Assembly: GCF_020682705.1 (NCBI RefSeq)
Contig: NZ_JAGTTN010000001.1
Span: 496,001 to 560,000, forward strand
Direction of reading: 5' to 3'
Source of the DNA: Microbacterium allomyrinae
Lineage (GTDB): Bacteria > Actinomycetota > Actinomycetes > Actinomycetales > Microbacteriaceae
DNA length: 64,000 nt
Part shown: in pieces, positions 37,384 through 44,757 of the stretch
Layout: every line of letters starts with the position of its first letter
Position numbering within the stretch: the first letter of the stretch is position 1
The notes under the pieces: model-generated
Told to the model about the DNA's origin: nothing
The model's database searches: none
Seen by the model: only the letters and a program-made list of their open reading frames with translations
Position numbers and translations under genes: made by a program

Positions 37384-38619
37384 TTACGGAGTAGTGAGTG
37401 TCGGCGGCTCAGCGGGCACCGGCGAGAGAAGCTGGCCGACAAGATCTGCGGCACCCCGCTGGAGCGTCCGCACCGCGTGGGAGTAGGTGTTGAGCGTCGT
37501 CTGAATGTCGGCATGGCCGAGGCGCTCCGACACGATCTTTGGATGCACGCCAGCGCGCAGAAGGAGCGTGGCATGCGTATGCCGCAGCTCGTGCAGATGG
37601 AGCTCATCGAGATCGGGATGCAGAGCGCACGCCTTGAGCACCCGTTCACGCCATTGGCGCGAGAACTGCGTCGGGTTGTGCGGCTGTCCGTATCGGTTGC
37701 AGAAGATCAGGTGCTCCCCACGGGCGAGCTCCGGCGAGACGGCGCGAAGCATGTCCCGCTTTGCGCGGAATGCGCCAGCGAGGCGGACGTCGATGTCGAC
37801 GTTCCGCACACGACCGCTCTTGGTCGCTCGGAAGTCGATGATCGGCTTCTTGCCGGCCTCTTTCACGTACGACATCGCGCGGGCGATCGTGATCACGTTG
37901 TTCTCGAGGTCCAGATCCTTCCACCGGATGCCGAGGATCTCGCCGCGGCGCATCCCGGTTCCCAGCAGCGTCAGCCACGCCAACCACAGGTAGTCCCCCG
38001 ATGACTGCGACCACTCCAAGAAGAGCCGCGCATCCTCAGCCGACCATGTCGCCATCTCCGGCGGAGCGGCCTCGAGCTTGCTCGGTGGTGACGCACGCTT
38101 CGCCGGATTGAACCTGATCAGACCGTCCTCGAGTGCATGCTGCAGCACCTGCGAGATCAGCACGTGGATGTGCCGCACGGTCGCGGCGCCGAGCGGATCT
38201 CCGATGTGTCCGCGGTCCTTCCTGCCGTTCACCTCGAGCTGTCGGTAGAAGCGATTGAGCTGGTCCTTGGAGATGGCGGCGATCGGCGTGCGTCCGACAG
38301 ATGACGGCAGCACGTGGACGCGGAAGTGCTTGCGGTATCCGGCGAGCGTCGTCGGGCGCACGCGCAGCGAGTCGAAATACTTCTCCGCGTAGACGTTCAG
38401 CGTCTCGCGCGTCTCCTCGATGTGGTCGCCGCGTCGGATGTCGACCTGCACTTCGGTTAGCGCGTTCAGCGCATCCCGTTGCGTTGCGAAGCCTCGTCGG
38501 AACCTGCGAGCCGAGTCTCCATCTGCGCGATCCACCGAATAGGCGATCCGGTACTTCGTCTCCCCCGCCTTCGTCACGTACGACGAGACAGTTCCATCTT
38601 GGTTTGGACGACGCGGCAC
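37384..38619 (-). CDS. int: Tyrosine recombinase/integrase
   Basis: The 411-residue protein has an Arm/AP2-like N-terminal domain (GTVSSYVTKAGETKYRIAYS), a SAM-like core-binding domain (about residues 75-180) and a catalytic domain. The catalytic residues are Arg in LLGTGMRRGEILGIRW, HELRH in LDELHLHELRHTHATLL, a second His in SERLGHADIQTTLNTYSH and the final Tyr in that segment. It directs integration at tRNA-Ser and, with a helper, excision. It reads toward attL, about 390 bp from the crossover. The preceding gene ends nine bases upstream. Confidence 0.95.
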   Translation of the reverse strand: MPRRPNQDGTVSSYVTKAGETKYRIAYSVDRADGDSARRFRRGFATQRDALNALTEVQVDIRRGDHIEETRETLNVYAEKYFDSLRVRPTTLAGYRKHFRVHVLPSSVGRTPIAAISKDQLNRFYRQLEVNGRKDRGHIGDPLGAATVRHIHVLISQVLQHALEDGLIRFNPAKRASPPSKLEAAPPEMATWSAEDARLFLEWSQSSGDYLWLAWLTLLGTGMRRGEILGIRWKDLDLENNVITIARAMSYVKEAGKKPIIDFRATKSGRVRNVDIDVRLAGAFRAKRDMLRAVSPELARGEHLIFCNRYGQPHNPTQFSRQWRERVLKACALHPDLDELHLHELRHTHATLLLRAGVHPKIVSERLGHADIQTTLNTYSHAVRTLQRGAADLVGQLLSPVPAEPPTLTTP

Positions 38620-38627
38620 CGACTCGC

Positions 38628-39212
38628 CTACCTTCCGATGCTCGGTCCGCTGGATTCGGGCGAGCCGACGACCGGTCCCGTTGCTGACGGATCCGGGAAA
38701 CTGACACCGGGCGCGAGCCCTTCGATACGAGCCCGATTCATCAACCGCGTCGCCGTGCTCTGACTCACACCCAGACAGTCGGCCACTGCTCTCAGCGGCG
38801 GCAGATTGATCGTGGCCGCTAGCCGATAGGTTGTCGAGGCGTCCACGACACTCGCGGTCAGATCGCGTTCGGTGCGGTCCTGCATGCGCCGAAGGTACAC
38901 CGAACCCGAGACGGTTGGATGGCCGGGCTCCGAGACAGTGGACACCTGCAGCCCGCTCGCCTGCAGCGCGTACTGGACGCGCACCTCACGCAGCGTGAGG
39001 CTGGTGACTTCGCCTCCCTCACCATCGCGAAGGACCCTGACCTCGGTCGCGACCGTCCGATAAAGGCTCGGGTCGTATGCGACGTGCACCTGTATGGCGC
39101 CGGGGACACCGGACTCACCACGAAGAACAACCGTCCAGAACGCGGGCACGGCGACGCCATTTCCGGCGGCGACGCGCTCGTCGCTGACGTCGATGTTCTC
39201 CACCTGCACCAT
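38628..39212 (-). CDS. Unknown protein with C-terminal helix-turn-helix
   Basis: The 194-residue protein has a beta-rich N-terminal part of about 120 residues with no family I recognise. A helical C-terminal segment follows (LPPLRAVADCLGVSQSTATR), which fits an HTH of the kind that senses sequence in WhiA-, MarR- or replication-type proteins. A Ser/Pro/Gly tail ends it. It lies directly upstream of the integrase on the same strand and divergent from the excisionase. It is therefore a good candidate for the regulator that keeps the island quiet; that is inference. Confidence 0.65.
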   Translation of the reverse strand: MVQVENIDVSDERVAAGNGVAVPAFWTVVLRGESGVPGAIQVHVAYDPSLYRTVATEVRVLRDGEGGEVTSLTLREVRVQYALQASGLQVSTVSEPGHPTVSGSVYLRRMQDRTERDLTASVVDASTTYRLAATINLPPLRAVADCLGVSQSTATRLMNRARIEGLAPGVSFPDPSATGPVVGSPESSGPSIGR

Positions 39213-39340
39213 GCGCCCAGTATCTCAGGCATCCAATTGCCGAACAAGGCATGACATGACGCATTCATGACACATATGGCTCACGCTGGTGCTACCGTGT
39301 GCGCATGCGCTGACAAAGGTGGCTCACAAAGGAGAAGAAC
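39213..39340. promoter_or_regulatory. Divergent control region of the island
   Basis: This 128-bp space separates the HTH-integrase unit from the excisionase-replication unit. It holds CATGACATGACGCATTCATG, with three CATGA words, and two TGGCTCAC repeats (near 39278 and 39320). A plausible plus-strand promoter is TGACAC ... TACCGT with a spacer of about 18. AAAGGAGAAG just before 39341 is a strong ribosome binding site. Confidence 0.55.
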
Positions 39341-39520
39341 ATGAACCGCTCGCAGAACTCGCTCGCCCTCACATACAAGGATGCTGCCGTGCTGGTCGGC
39401 GTCGAGTATCGGACCATCAAGCTCGGAGTGGAGCGCGGGACGATCCCGACTGTCCAGCTCGGGCCCCGTCGGATGATCCCTCGGGCCGCATTGCTGAAGG
39501 TCTTCGGCGTCGAGTCCTGA
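39341..39520 (+). CDS. Small HTH protein, probable excisionase
   Basis: The 59-residue protein is too short for most gene finders but has a textbook AAAGGAGAAGAAC leader. LTYKDAAVLVGVEYRTIKLG then VERGTIPTVQLGPRRMIPRA form a MerR/excisionase-type winged helix in which a mid-helix places the protein on a DNA site. Excisionases of this fold bend the att region and steer integrase to excision. It is the first gene of the unit leading to the replication-like protein and is divergent from integrase. Confidence 0.8.
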   Translation: MNRSQNSLALTYKDAAVLVGVEYRTIKLGVERGTIPTVQLGPRRMIPRAALLKVFGVES

Positions 39521-39542
39521 CCCAGGGTTCGCGGAGACCGCT

Positions 39543-40256
39543 ATGGTCGATGCCCGACTCCCCGCAGAGTGGCTGGGGAGCATACGTTTCGACAACCTCA
39601 GCGACCGCGCCTTTCGCGTCTTCGCTGGCGCGCTGATGTGGTGCAACGGTCAAGGCACTGATGGATCGGTGCCCGTGCGATTTACGAAGCACCTTCACCC
39701 TGATGGCGATGACCCGGACGCGTTCGACGAACTGGAAGCGGCCGGCTTGTGGTCGCGGGTGGAGGACGGTTACCGCCTGACCGGATGGAGCGATCTTCTC
39801 CACCAGTCCACGGCTGAGGAGATCCAGCGCTACCGGGACGCTTCAAGACGACGCCAGAAGGCGTATCGCGATCGACAGAAGGGTGCGAATGCCTCATCCG
39901 ACGGAGCGACCGCCAGCGACCCGCGGGCGATGCGTGACGTCACGCGTAACGTGACGCGTGATGTGACGGCAAACGTAGGCCCAGGCTCCTTAAGGCAAAC
40001 CGAAGAGAAGAGTGCCTACTCACGCCGTGATGTGACGGGTGACGTCACGCATAACGCGTCCTCGCCCTTCTGCCCCAAACATCCGGCCGGAACGACCGAA
40101 CCCTGCGGCGCGTGTGCGCGCGCGAGAACCGCCCGCGAGGCCAAAGAGAGCCGTCTCACCATCCGAGGCTGGGACTGCACTGTCGATGGCCACAAGTACG
40201 TGGTCGACGGTTCGTGCGCAATGTGTGAACTTCGTCCTGGTCGCTCCGTCGCGTAG
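39543..40256 (+). CDS. Phage-type replication initiator-like protein
   Basis: The 237-residue protein has an N-terminal half like actinophage replication-type HTH proteins (LPAEWLGSIRFDNLSDRAFR, then FDELEAAGLWSRVEDGYRL). A basic helix follows (YRDASRRRQKAYRDRQKG). Next comes a linker built of DVT/NVT repeats, and two Cys/His clusters (FCPKHPAGTTEPCGACARAR and WDCTVDGHKY then CAMCELRPG) that could bind zinc. ATG 39543 follows GGAG by six bases. The linker is encoded by iteron-like repeats. I infer a role in starting replication of the excised island; no enzymatic motif is present. Confidence 0.6.
   Translation: MVDARLPAEWLGSIRFDNLSDRAFRVFAGALMWCNGQGTDGSVPVRFTKHLHPDGDDPDAFDELEAAGLWSRVEDGYRLTGWSDLLHQSTAEEIQRYRDASRRRQKAYRDRQKGANASSDGATASDPRAMRDVTRNVTRDVTANVGPGSLRQTEEKSAYSRRDVTGDVTHNASSPFCPKHPAGTTEPCGACARARTAREAKESRLTIRGWDCTVDGHKYVVDGSCAMCELRPGRSVA
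39931..40056. repeat. 12-bp iteron-like repeats inside the replication-like gene
   Basis: A first cluster (39932-39975) reads GCGTGACGTCAC, GCGTAACGTGAC and GCGTGATGTGAC in direct succession. A second (40025-40056) has CCGTGATGTGAC, GGGTGACGTCAC and GCATAACGC. The 45-bp gap between them contains the AT-richer TTAAGG. The repeats keep the reading frame (Asp-Val-Thr-Arg and variants), so they could be protein-level only or a lambda-O-like origin within the gene. Confidence 0.6.
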
Positions 40257-40276
40257 CCAGCCCAGCGCTTCGACGA

Positions 40277-40684
40277 CTACCGCGACGATCGAAGCTCCGC
40301 AACAAGGCCGTGGACTTCTGTACCCACGGCGTCGCGCATGGCTCGTACGCCTTCGAGATTCCACTCTTCAGGATTGGGAAACGCCCACTCGACGAGCCGC
40401 CCTCGGACTGGACCTGGCAGCTGGAGGCCGGGCTTCATGGTGACTACGACATCGGCGGTCGCGAGATCCGTCGCAGTGACGAGGCGCGGGCGAGCCGTCG
40501 ACGTATCGGCGCCGACTTCGTGGAGCGACTCAGCGACGACGGGGTTGATTTCATCCGCGGGCTTCAGGCCACCGCTGCTGGCGATGAACTGGTCTGGCGC
40601 GATGACTCCGAGCAGGTGTGCTCCGAGTTGCGATCGGCCCGCGTTGTGCTGGCAGATGAAAAGCACGGTCGGCGGTGTCGTCAT
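40277..40684 (-). CDS. Arsenate reductase-like low-molecular-weight phosphatase, single cysteine
   Basis: The 135-residue protein has the CX5R loop VLFICQHNAGRSQLG of the LMW tyrosine phosphatase/arsenate reductase fold. It also has the usual DVVVTMKPG strand. The second and third cysteines found in thioredoxin-coupled ArsC (the GCGDxCP segment) are missing; the only cysteine is the nucleophile. It may therefore depend on mycothiol/mycoredoxin or act as a phosphatase. Its start overlaps the stop of the flavoprotein gene (ATGA), and it ends the arsC-pstS-like-flavoprotein operon. It converges with the replication-like gene. Confidence 0.78.
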   Translation of the reverse strand: MTTPPTVLFICQHNAGRSQLGAHLLGVIAPDQFIASSGGLKPADEINPVVAESLHEVGADTSTARPRLVTATDLATADVVVTMKPGLQLPGPVRGRLVEWAFPNPEEWNLEGVRAMRDAVGTEVHGLVAELRSSR

Positions 40685-42063
40685 GCGTGAGCTCCGATCA
40701 AGGAGTTTGCTCGCGACCAGGCCTGAGTCGCGACCTGAACCGCATCCCAGGGCGAGCCGAGAGGGGGCGTGTAGGAGAGGTCGAGGTCGCTGATCTGGTC
40801 GACGGTCAGGCCGGCGAAGAGCGCCGTCGCATAGGTGTCGACGCGTTTGGCGGTCTCTGTGCCCCGCCGGCCGACCAATTGAGCGCCGAGCAGAAGGCCG
40901 GAGTCGGTGTCGCCGGTGATGCGGATGCTGATCGGCTGCGCTCCCGGGTAGTAGCGCTTGTGGTCGTCTGCAACAGTTTGCGCACTGGCCGGCAAGTAGC
41001 CCGCGGCAACCGCTTCGTGATCGCGAAGGCCGGTGCGTGCGGCAACGACGTCGAAGACTTTGACCACCTGAGTCCCGACAGAGCCCGCGAATCGCGCCGA
41101 AGCGCCCAGCGCGTTCTCCCCTGCGGTGCGGCCTTGTTTGTGAGCAGTCGTGCCCAGGGGGAGGTACGTCACACCAAGCAGGCGGTGATGGGTCACGACG
41201 CCGTCGCCGGCGGCGAAGACGTGCGGCACGCCGGTGCGCATCTGTTCGTCGACGGCAATTGCCTTGCCGGCGCCGAGGGTCGCGCCGGCATCCTCGAGCA
41301 GGCTCGTGTTGGGGCGAACTCCCACGACGGCGAGGACCAGGTCCGCGCTGTAGGTGACGGGTTGCCCCTCGTGCTCTGCTCGCACCGTGAGCCCTGTCGC
41401 CGTCTTCTCGACGGCGCGCACGGTGGTGTTCGTGTGAACGGCGACGCCGTGCTCGATGAGTTCGGCATGCACGAGAGACGCCAGCTCCGGGTCGAGCGTG
41501 GACAACACCTCGGCGCCGCGCTGAAGTTGGGTCACGGCGATTCCTCGTGCGGTGAAGCCTTCCGCCATTTCGAGCCCGACGTAGCCGGCGCCGATGATGA
41601 TGGCGGTGCGCGGGTCGCGTTCGGTGAGGTGAGTGTCCAGCGCGAAAGTGTCGCTCATGGAATGGATGACGTGTACGCCGTCGTCGGGTCCGAGCTGGTC
41701 AAGGCCGGCGATGCCGGCGTAGGCGGGCAGGGCTCCGGTTCCGACGATGAGCTCGTCGTAGTCGATGACGGACTCGCCGTGTTCGTCCTGCACGGTCAGC
41801 TGCCGGCCGGCGACATCGATTCGGGTTGCGAGGGTGTCCAGTCGCAGTCGCATGCCCGTCGCTTCGAGGTCGGCGTGGGTGCGGTGGGCGAGCGACTTCC
41901 AGGGCTGGACGTCACCCGAGAAGTAGTACGGGATGCCGCAGATGGAGTAGTTCGGGTAGGCGTCCGCGACGACGACGGTCACGTCAACGCTGGGGTCGAG
42001 TTCTCTGGCTCGCAGCGCAGCGGAGATGCCCGCGTCGCTGCCGCCGATAGCGACGATGTGCAT
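40681..42063 (-). CDS. FAD-dependent NAD(P)H oxidoreductase (CoA-disulfide reductase/NADH oxidase family)
   Basis: The 460-residue flavoprotein opens with a FAD motif (IVAIGGSDAGISAALRARE) and carries the redox cysteine in NYSICGIPYYFSGDV, as in CoA-disulfide reductases and NADH oxidases. IIIGAGYVGLEMAEGFTARG is the NAD(P)H site, FAAGDGVVTHH the second FAD motif, and the dimerisation domain fills the end. In arsenic operons such enzymes may supply reducing power for thiol pools or act on arsenicals. It lies 30 bp behind the PstS-like gene. Membership in the family is firm; the in vivo substrate is unknown. Confidence 0.85.
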   Translation of the reverse strand: MHIVAIGGSDAGISAALRARELDPSVDVTVVVADAYPNYSICGIPYYFSGDVQPWKSLAHRTHADLEATGMRLRLDTLATRIDVAGRQLTVQDEHGESVIDYDELIVGTGALPAYAGIAGLDQLGPDDGVHVIHSMSDTFALDTHLTERDPRTAIIIGAGYVGLEMAEGFTARGIAVTQLQRGAEVLSTLDPELASLVHAELIEHGVAVHTNTTVRAVEKTATGLTVRAEHEGQPVTYSADLVLAVVGVRPNTSLLEDAGATLGAGKAIAVDEQMRTGVPHVFAAGDGVVTHHRLLGVTYLPLGTTAHKQGRTAGENALGASARFAGSVGTQVVKVFDVVAARTGLRDHEAVAAGYLPASAQTVADDHKRYYPGAQPISIRITGDTDSGLLLGAQLVGRRGTETAKRVDTYATALFAGLTVDQISDLDLSYTPPLGSPWDAVQVATQAWSRANSLIGAHA

Positions 42064-42093
42064 GATGGGGTTCCTTGGGCTTGGGGCTGTCGC

Positions 42094-43062
42094 TCAGTCG
42101 AGTGACTTGAGCTCTTCCTGAGCGGTCGTGATCTGGGCGCTGGTGAGCGGCACCACAAGTGCGCGTTCAGCGATCTCCAGCGCTTTGTCGACGTAGAAGT
42201 CGACGAATGCCTTCACCTGCGGCTGGTCCGCGTAGGAGGTGTCGTTGACGTAGATGAACAGCGGTCGACTGAGCGGCGTGTAGCTGCCGTCTTGTACCGT
42301 CTCGGTGCTCGGCGCGACACCGTCGATGGATGCCGCGGCGATGACGCCAGGATTCTCTTCCACGTAGCTCAGACCGAGGAATCCCAGAGCACCCAGCTCC
42401 TTCGCCACCCCCTCCACGGTCTCATCGTCGTCTTCGGACGCACGGTAGTCGGCGCGGATCTCGCCTTCTTCGCCATTGATGGCGGCAGTGAAGTAGTCGA
42501 GCGTTCCCGAGTCGCTGCCGGCACCGAACAGGACCAGCGGTTCGTCGGGGAAGCCGGGGTCGACCTGATTCCAGTTCGTGATCTCACCCTGAGATTCGGG
42601 AGACCAGATGGTCGCGAGCTGCTCGACGGTCAGGTCTGTCGCCCAGTCGTTCTCGGGACTGATGATCACAGACAGTCCGTCGTTCGCGACGACGATCTCA
42701 GTGAACTCGACCCCGCTAGCTTCGCACGCAGCGATCTCTTCATCCGAGATCGACCGCGAGGCGTTCGAGATGTCGGTTTCCCCGTCGCAGAACGCTCGGA
42801 AACCGGCTGACGTGCCAGTGATCGTGATGACGACGTCAACGTCAGGCTCGACTCCGGCAAAAAGGTCCGCCGCTGCATCCGTCAACGGAGCGACCGTGGA
42901 GGAACCATCCGTCACGACCGAGCCGCCGAGTCCCGCCCCTGATCCCCCCGCCGCCGTCGATTCTCCTGCACACGCGCTGAGCAAGAGTGCGACCGCAAGA
43001 AGGGGCACTGTCGCGATAAGGGGCGTTGCCTGCACCCGTGGCGCGTGCCTCGGGCGGTTCAC
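42094..43062 (-). CDS. PstS-like phosphate/arsenate-binding lipoprotein
   Basis: The protein starts at GTG 43062, which overlaps the arsC stop as GTGA. It carries a signal peptide ending in the lipobox LLLSACAG, so it would be anchored outside the membrane. The mature part is PstS-like: VVTDGSSTVAPLTDAAADLF, ITGTSAGFRAFCDGETDISN, SRSISDEEI and FGAGSDSGTLDYF, all around the oxyanion site. No pstC, pstA or pstB is nearby. It may bind phosphate or arsenate for another transporter or sequester it; that part is inference. Length (322 residues) is normal. Confidence 0.85.
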   Translation of the reverse strand: MNRPRHAPRVQATPLIATVPLLAVALLLSACAGESTAAGGSGAGLGGSVVTDGSSTVAPLTDAAADLFAGVEPDVDVVITITGTSAGFRAFCDGETDISNASRSISDEEIAACEASGVEFTEIVVANDGLSVIISPENDWATDLTVEQLATIWSPESQGEITNWNQVDPGFPDEPLVLFGAGSDSGTLDYFTAAINGEEGEIRADYRASEDDDETVEGVAKELGALGFLGLSYVEENPGVIAAASIDGVAPSTETVQDGSYTPLSRPLFIYVNDTSYADQPQVKAFVDFYVDKALEIAERALVVPLTSAQITTAQEELKSLD

Positions 43063-43475
43063 GCGGAGCCCCGGGACGGTGCGAGCTCGACGAGCAGCGC
43101 CTCGACGCGGCGCCTGATCTCGTCGCGAATCGGTCGGACGGCCTCGATATCCTGCCCGGCCGGGTCGTCTAGCTCCCAATCCTCGTAGCGCTTACCGGGG
43201 AAGATCGGGCAGACATCCCCGCATCCCATCGTGATGACGACGTCGGACTCCTTGACCGCATCGACAGTCAGCACCTTCGGGGTGTTCTCGGCGATGTCGA
43301 TACCCTCTTCGGCCATCGCCCGGATCGCGACGGGATTGATTTGGTCCTTCGGCGCGGATCCCGCCGAGAGCACCTCGATCTCGCCTCTGCCGAGCTCGCG
43401 AAGGAATCCTGCAGCCATCTGGGAACGACCCGCGTTATGGACGCAGACGAACAGGACGGTGGGCTTGTCGGTCAT
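43059..43475 (-). CDS. arsC: Arsenate reductase, thioredoxin-type (three-cysteine LMW-PTPase fold)
   Basis: The 138-residue protein has the nucleophile loop VLFVCVHNAGRSQMA and the downstream cysteine pair in TMGCGDVCPIFPGKRYEDW. This is the full set used by thiol-coupled ArsC enzymes. It reduces arsenate to arsenite in the cytosol for export. It is first in an operon with the PstS-like lipoprotein, the flavoprotein and the single-cysteine homologue. An operator matching that of the upstream regulator lies 28 bp before its ATG. Confidence 0.93.
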   Translation of the reverse strand: MTDKPTVLFVCVHNAGRSQMAAGFLRELGRGEIEVLSAGSAPKDQINPVAIRAMAEEGIDIAENTPKVLTVDAVKESDVVITMGCGDVCPIFPGKRYEDWELDDPAGQDIEAVRPIRDEIRRRVEALLVELAPSRGSA

Positions 43476-43502
43476 GGTGTCTCGCTTTCCTCACTCGAAA
43501 GC

Positions 43503-43518
43503 ATAGACCACTATCTAT
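43503..43518. promoter_or_regulatory. Operator for the arsC operon (ATAGAC-N4-ATCTAT)
   Basis: ATAGACCACTATCTAT is a 16-bp dyad, one base off perfect. It matches the operator at 44433-44448 in half-site and spacer length. It lies between the ArsR-ArsC fusion gene and arsC, 28 bp upstream of arsC. Confidence 0.7.
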
Positions 43519-43546
43519 TGGTTCTTGGTTACGGGTCGGTGAACGA

Positions 43547-44434
43547 TCAACCAGGAACAAGCTCGGCGAGCAGCGCACGAACGCGCGCATCGATGTCGTC
43601 GCGGATCGCGCGGATGGAATCCAGTGGCTTGCCAACGGGATCCTCGATGTCCCAGTCGAGATAGCGCCGACCGGGATAGACGGGGCAGGCGTCGCCGCAC
43701 CCCATGGTGACGACGACATCGGCGGCGCGGACGGCCTCGTCGGTGAGTGGCTTGGGGAATTCGCCACCAAGCGGGACCCCGATCTCGTCAAGTGCGGTGA
43801 CGATCGTCGCTCGCACGGCATCGGCGGGGGCGGAGCCGGCCGTGCGGACGAGCACGCGATCACCGGCGAGTTGGCGCAAGATGCCGGCGGCGAGTTGTGA
43901 TCGTCCGGCGTTCTCGACGCAGACGAAAAGCACTTCGGGAACGGCGTGATGAGTCCCTTTGGACCGGGCGAGGGCGTCGAGGCGGAGGGTGGCGAACGCG
44001 GCGATTCGGGAGCCGAGGAGCGGCGTGGGACTATCCGAGGACAGAAGCTCGTGACTCTCGCTCACATAGCGCTCGACGGTCTCTGCACTGAATGTGCCGC
44101 GATAACGCTCGGCGAGGTCCTCGACGATTCGTGGCAGATCCAATTCTGTTTCTGGTCGAGCTGCGTCGTGACCGAGGAGTGCATCGACGCGCTCGGCGTT
44201 GCGTGGGTCCAGTGAATACCAGACGACTCGCCCCTCGGGGTGTCGGAGGACGATGCCGTCGGCGGCGAGGGCCTTCATGTGGTGGCTGACGGTCGGCTGG
44301 CGGAGGCCGAGCGCATCGGCAAGGCGACCGACAAGTGCGCGCCCGTCGGGCGAGTCGCGAATCAGCCGCACGATTCGTGCACGGGTCGGGTCTCCAAGAA
44401 TCGTCAGCTCACGAGGGCCCGCGCCATTACTCAT
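43547..44434 (-). CDS. ArsR regulator fused to arsenate reductase
   Basis: The 295-residue protein joins an N-terminal ArsR winged helix (LTILGDPTRARIVRLIRDSP, then LRQPTVSHHMKALAADGIVL), a helical middle (about residues 85-155) and a C-terminal LMW-PTPase arsenate reductase. The latter has VLFVCVENAGRSQLA and TMGCGDACPVYPGRRYLDW with all three cysteines. Such fusions are known in Actinobacteria. The HTH lacks the CVC arsenite motif of classical ArsR, so sensing may use other cysteines or the reductase itself. The ATG lies inside a 16-bp dyad, so the mRNA may be leaderless and autoregulated. Confidence 0.9.
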   Translation of the reverse strand: MSNGAGPRELTILGDPTRARIVRLIRDSPDGRALVGRLADALGLRQPTVSHHMKALAADGIVLRHPEGRVVWYSLDPRNAERVDALLGHDAARPETELDLPRIVEDLAERYRGTFSAETVERYVSESHELLSSDSPTPLLGSRIAAFATLRLDALARSKGTHHAVPEVLFVCVENAGRSQLAAGILRQLAGDRVLVRTAGSAPADAVRATIVTALDEIGVPLGGEFPKPLTDEAVRAADVVVTMGCGDACPVYPGRRYLDWDIEDPVGKPLDSIRAIRDDIDARVRALLAELVPG

Positions 44435-44448
44435 AGACCGCAGTCTAT
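44433..44448. promoter_or_regulatory. Perfect operator over the start of the ArsR-ArsC gene
   Basis: ATAGACCGCAGTCTAT is a perfect 6-4-6 dyad covering the start codon at 44434. A bound repressor here would block transcription start or elongation. The matching site at 43503 suggests one regulator for both units. Confidence 0.78.
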
Positions 44449-44472
44449 TTGCTGATCATGGGAGCTAGCCCG

Positions 44473-44751
44473 TCACCGCGTAGCGCAGGCCTGGGCTCGC
44501 GCACGTTCACCCAGCTCGGTGACCGTGTATGTGCCACCGGTATCGCGGATCAACTCGAGGTTCTTCAATCGCCACACGATCTCCCCGACCATCCGCGGCA
44601 GTCGGCACCGATGAGCCTCGGTCATCGCAGGCCTTAGGTCGATCCAGGCGTGCAGGATCTGAGTGCTGTCGGCGGAACCCTCAGCATGAAGGATGTCCAA
44701 GAAAAACGCACGCGGGGCGCTGACGTGCCGTCGCAGTTGGGCGTCATCCAT
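44473..44751 (-). CDS. Small unknown protein, possible winged helix
   Basis: The 92-residue protein has a predicted helix-rich body and a C-terminal segment that looks like a winged-helix end (VWRLKNLELIRDTGGTYTVT followed by ELGERARA). No family is recognised. It starts seven bases behind the acetyltransferase stop on the same strand, so it is probably co-transcribed with the flavoprotein and acetyltransferase. A role in regulation is possible only by fold resemblance. Confidence 0.6.
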   Translation of the reverse strand: MDDAQLRRHVSAPRAFFLDILHAEGSADSTQILHAWIDLRPAMTEAHRCRLPRMVGEIVWRLKNLELIRDTGGTYTVTELGERARAQACATR

Positions 44752-44757
44752 CGCCTT

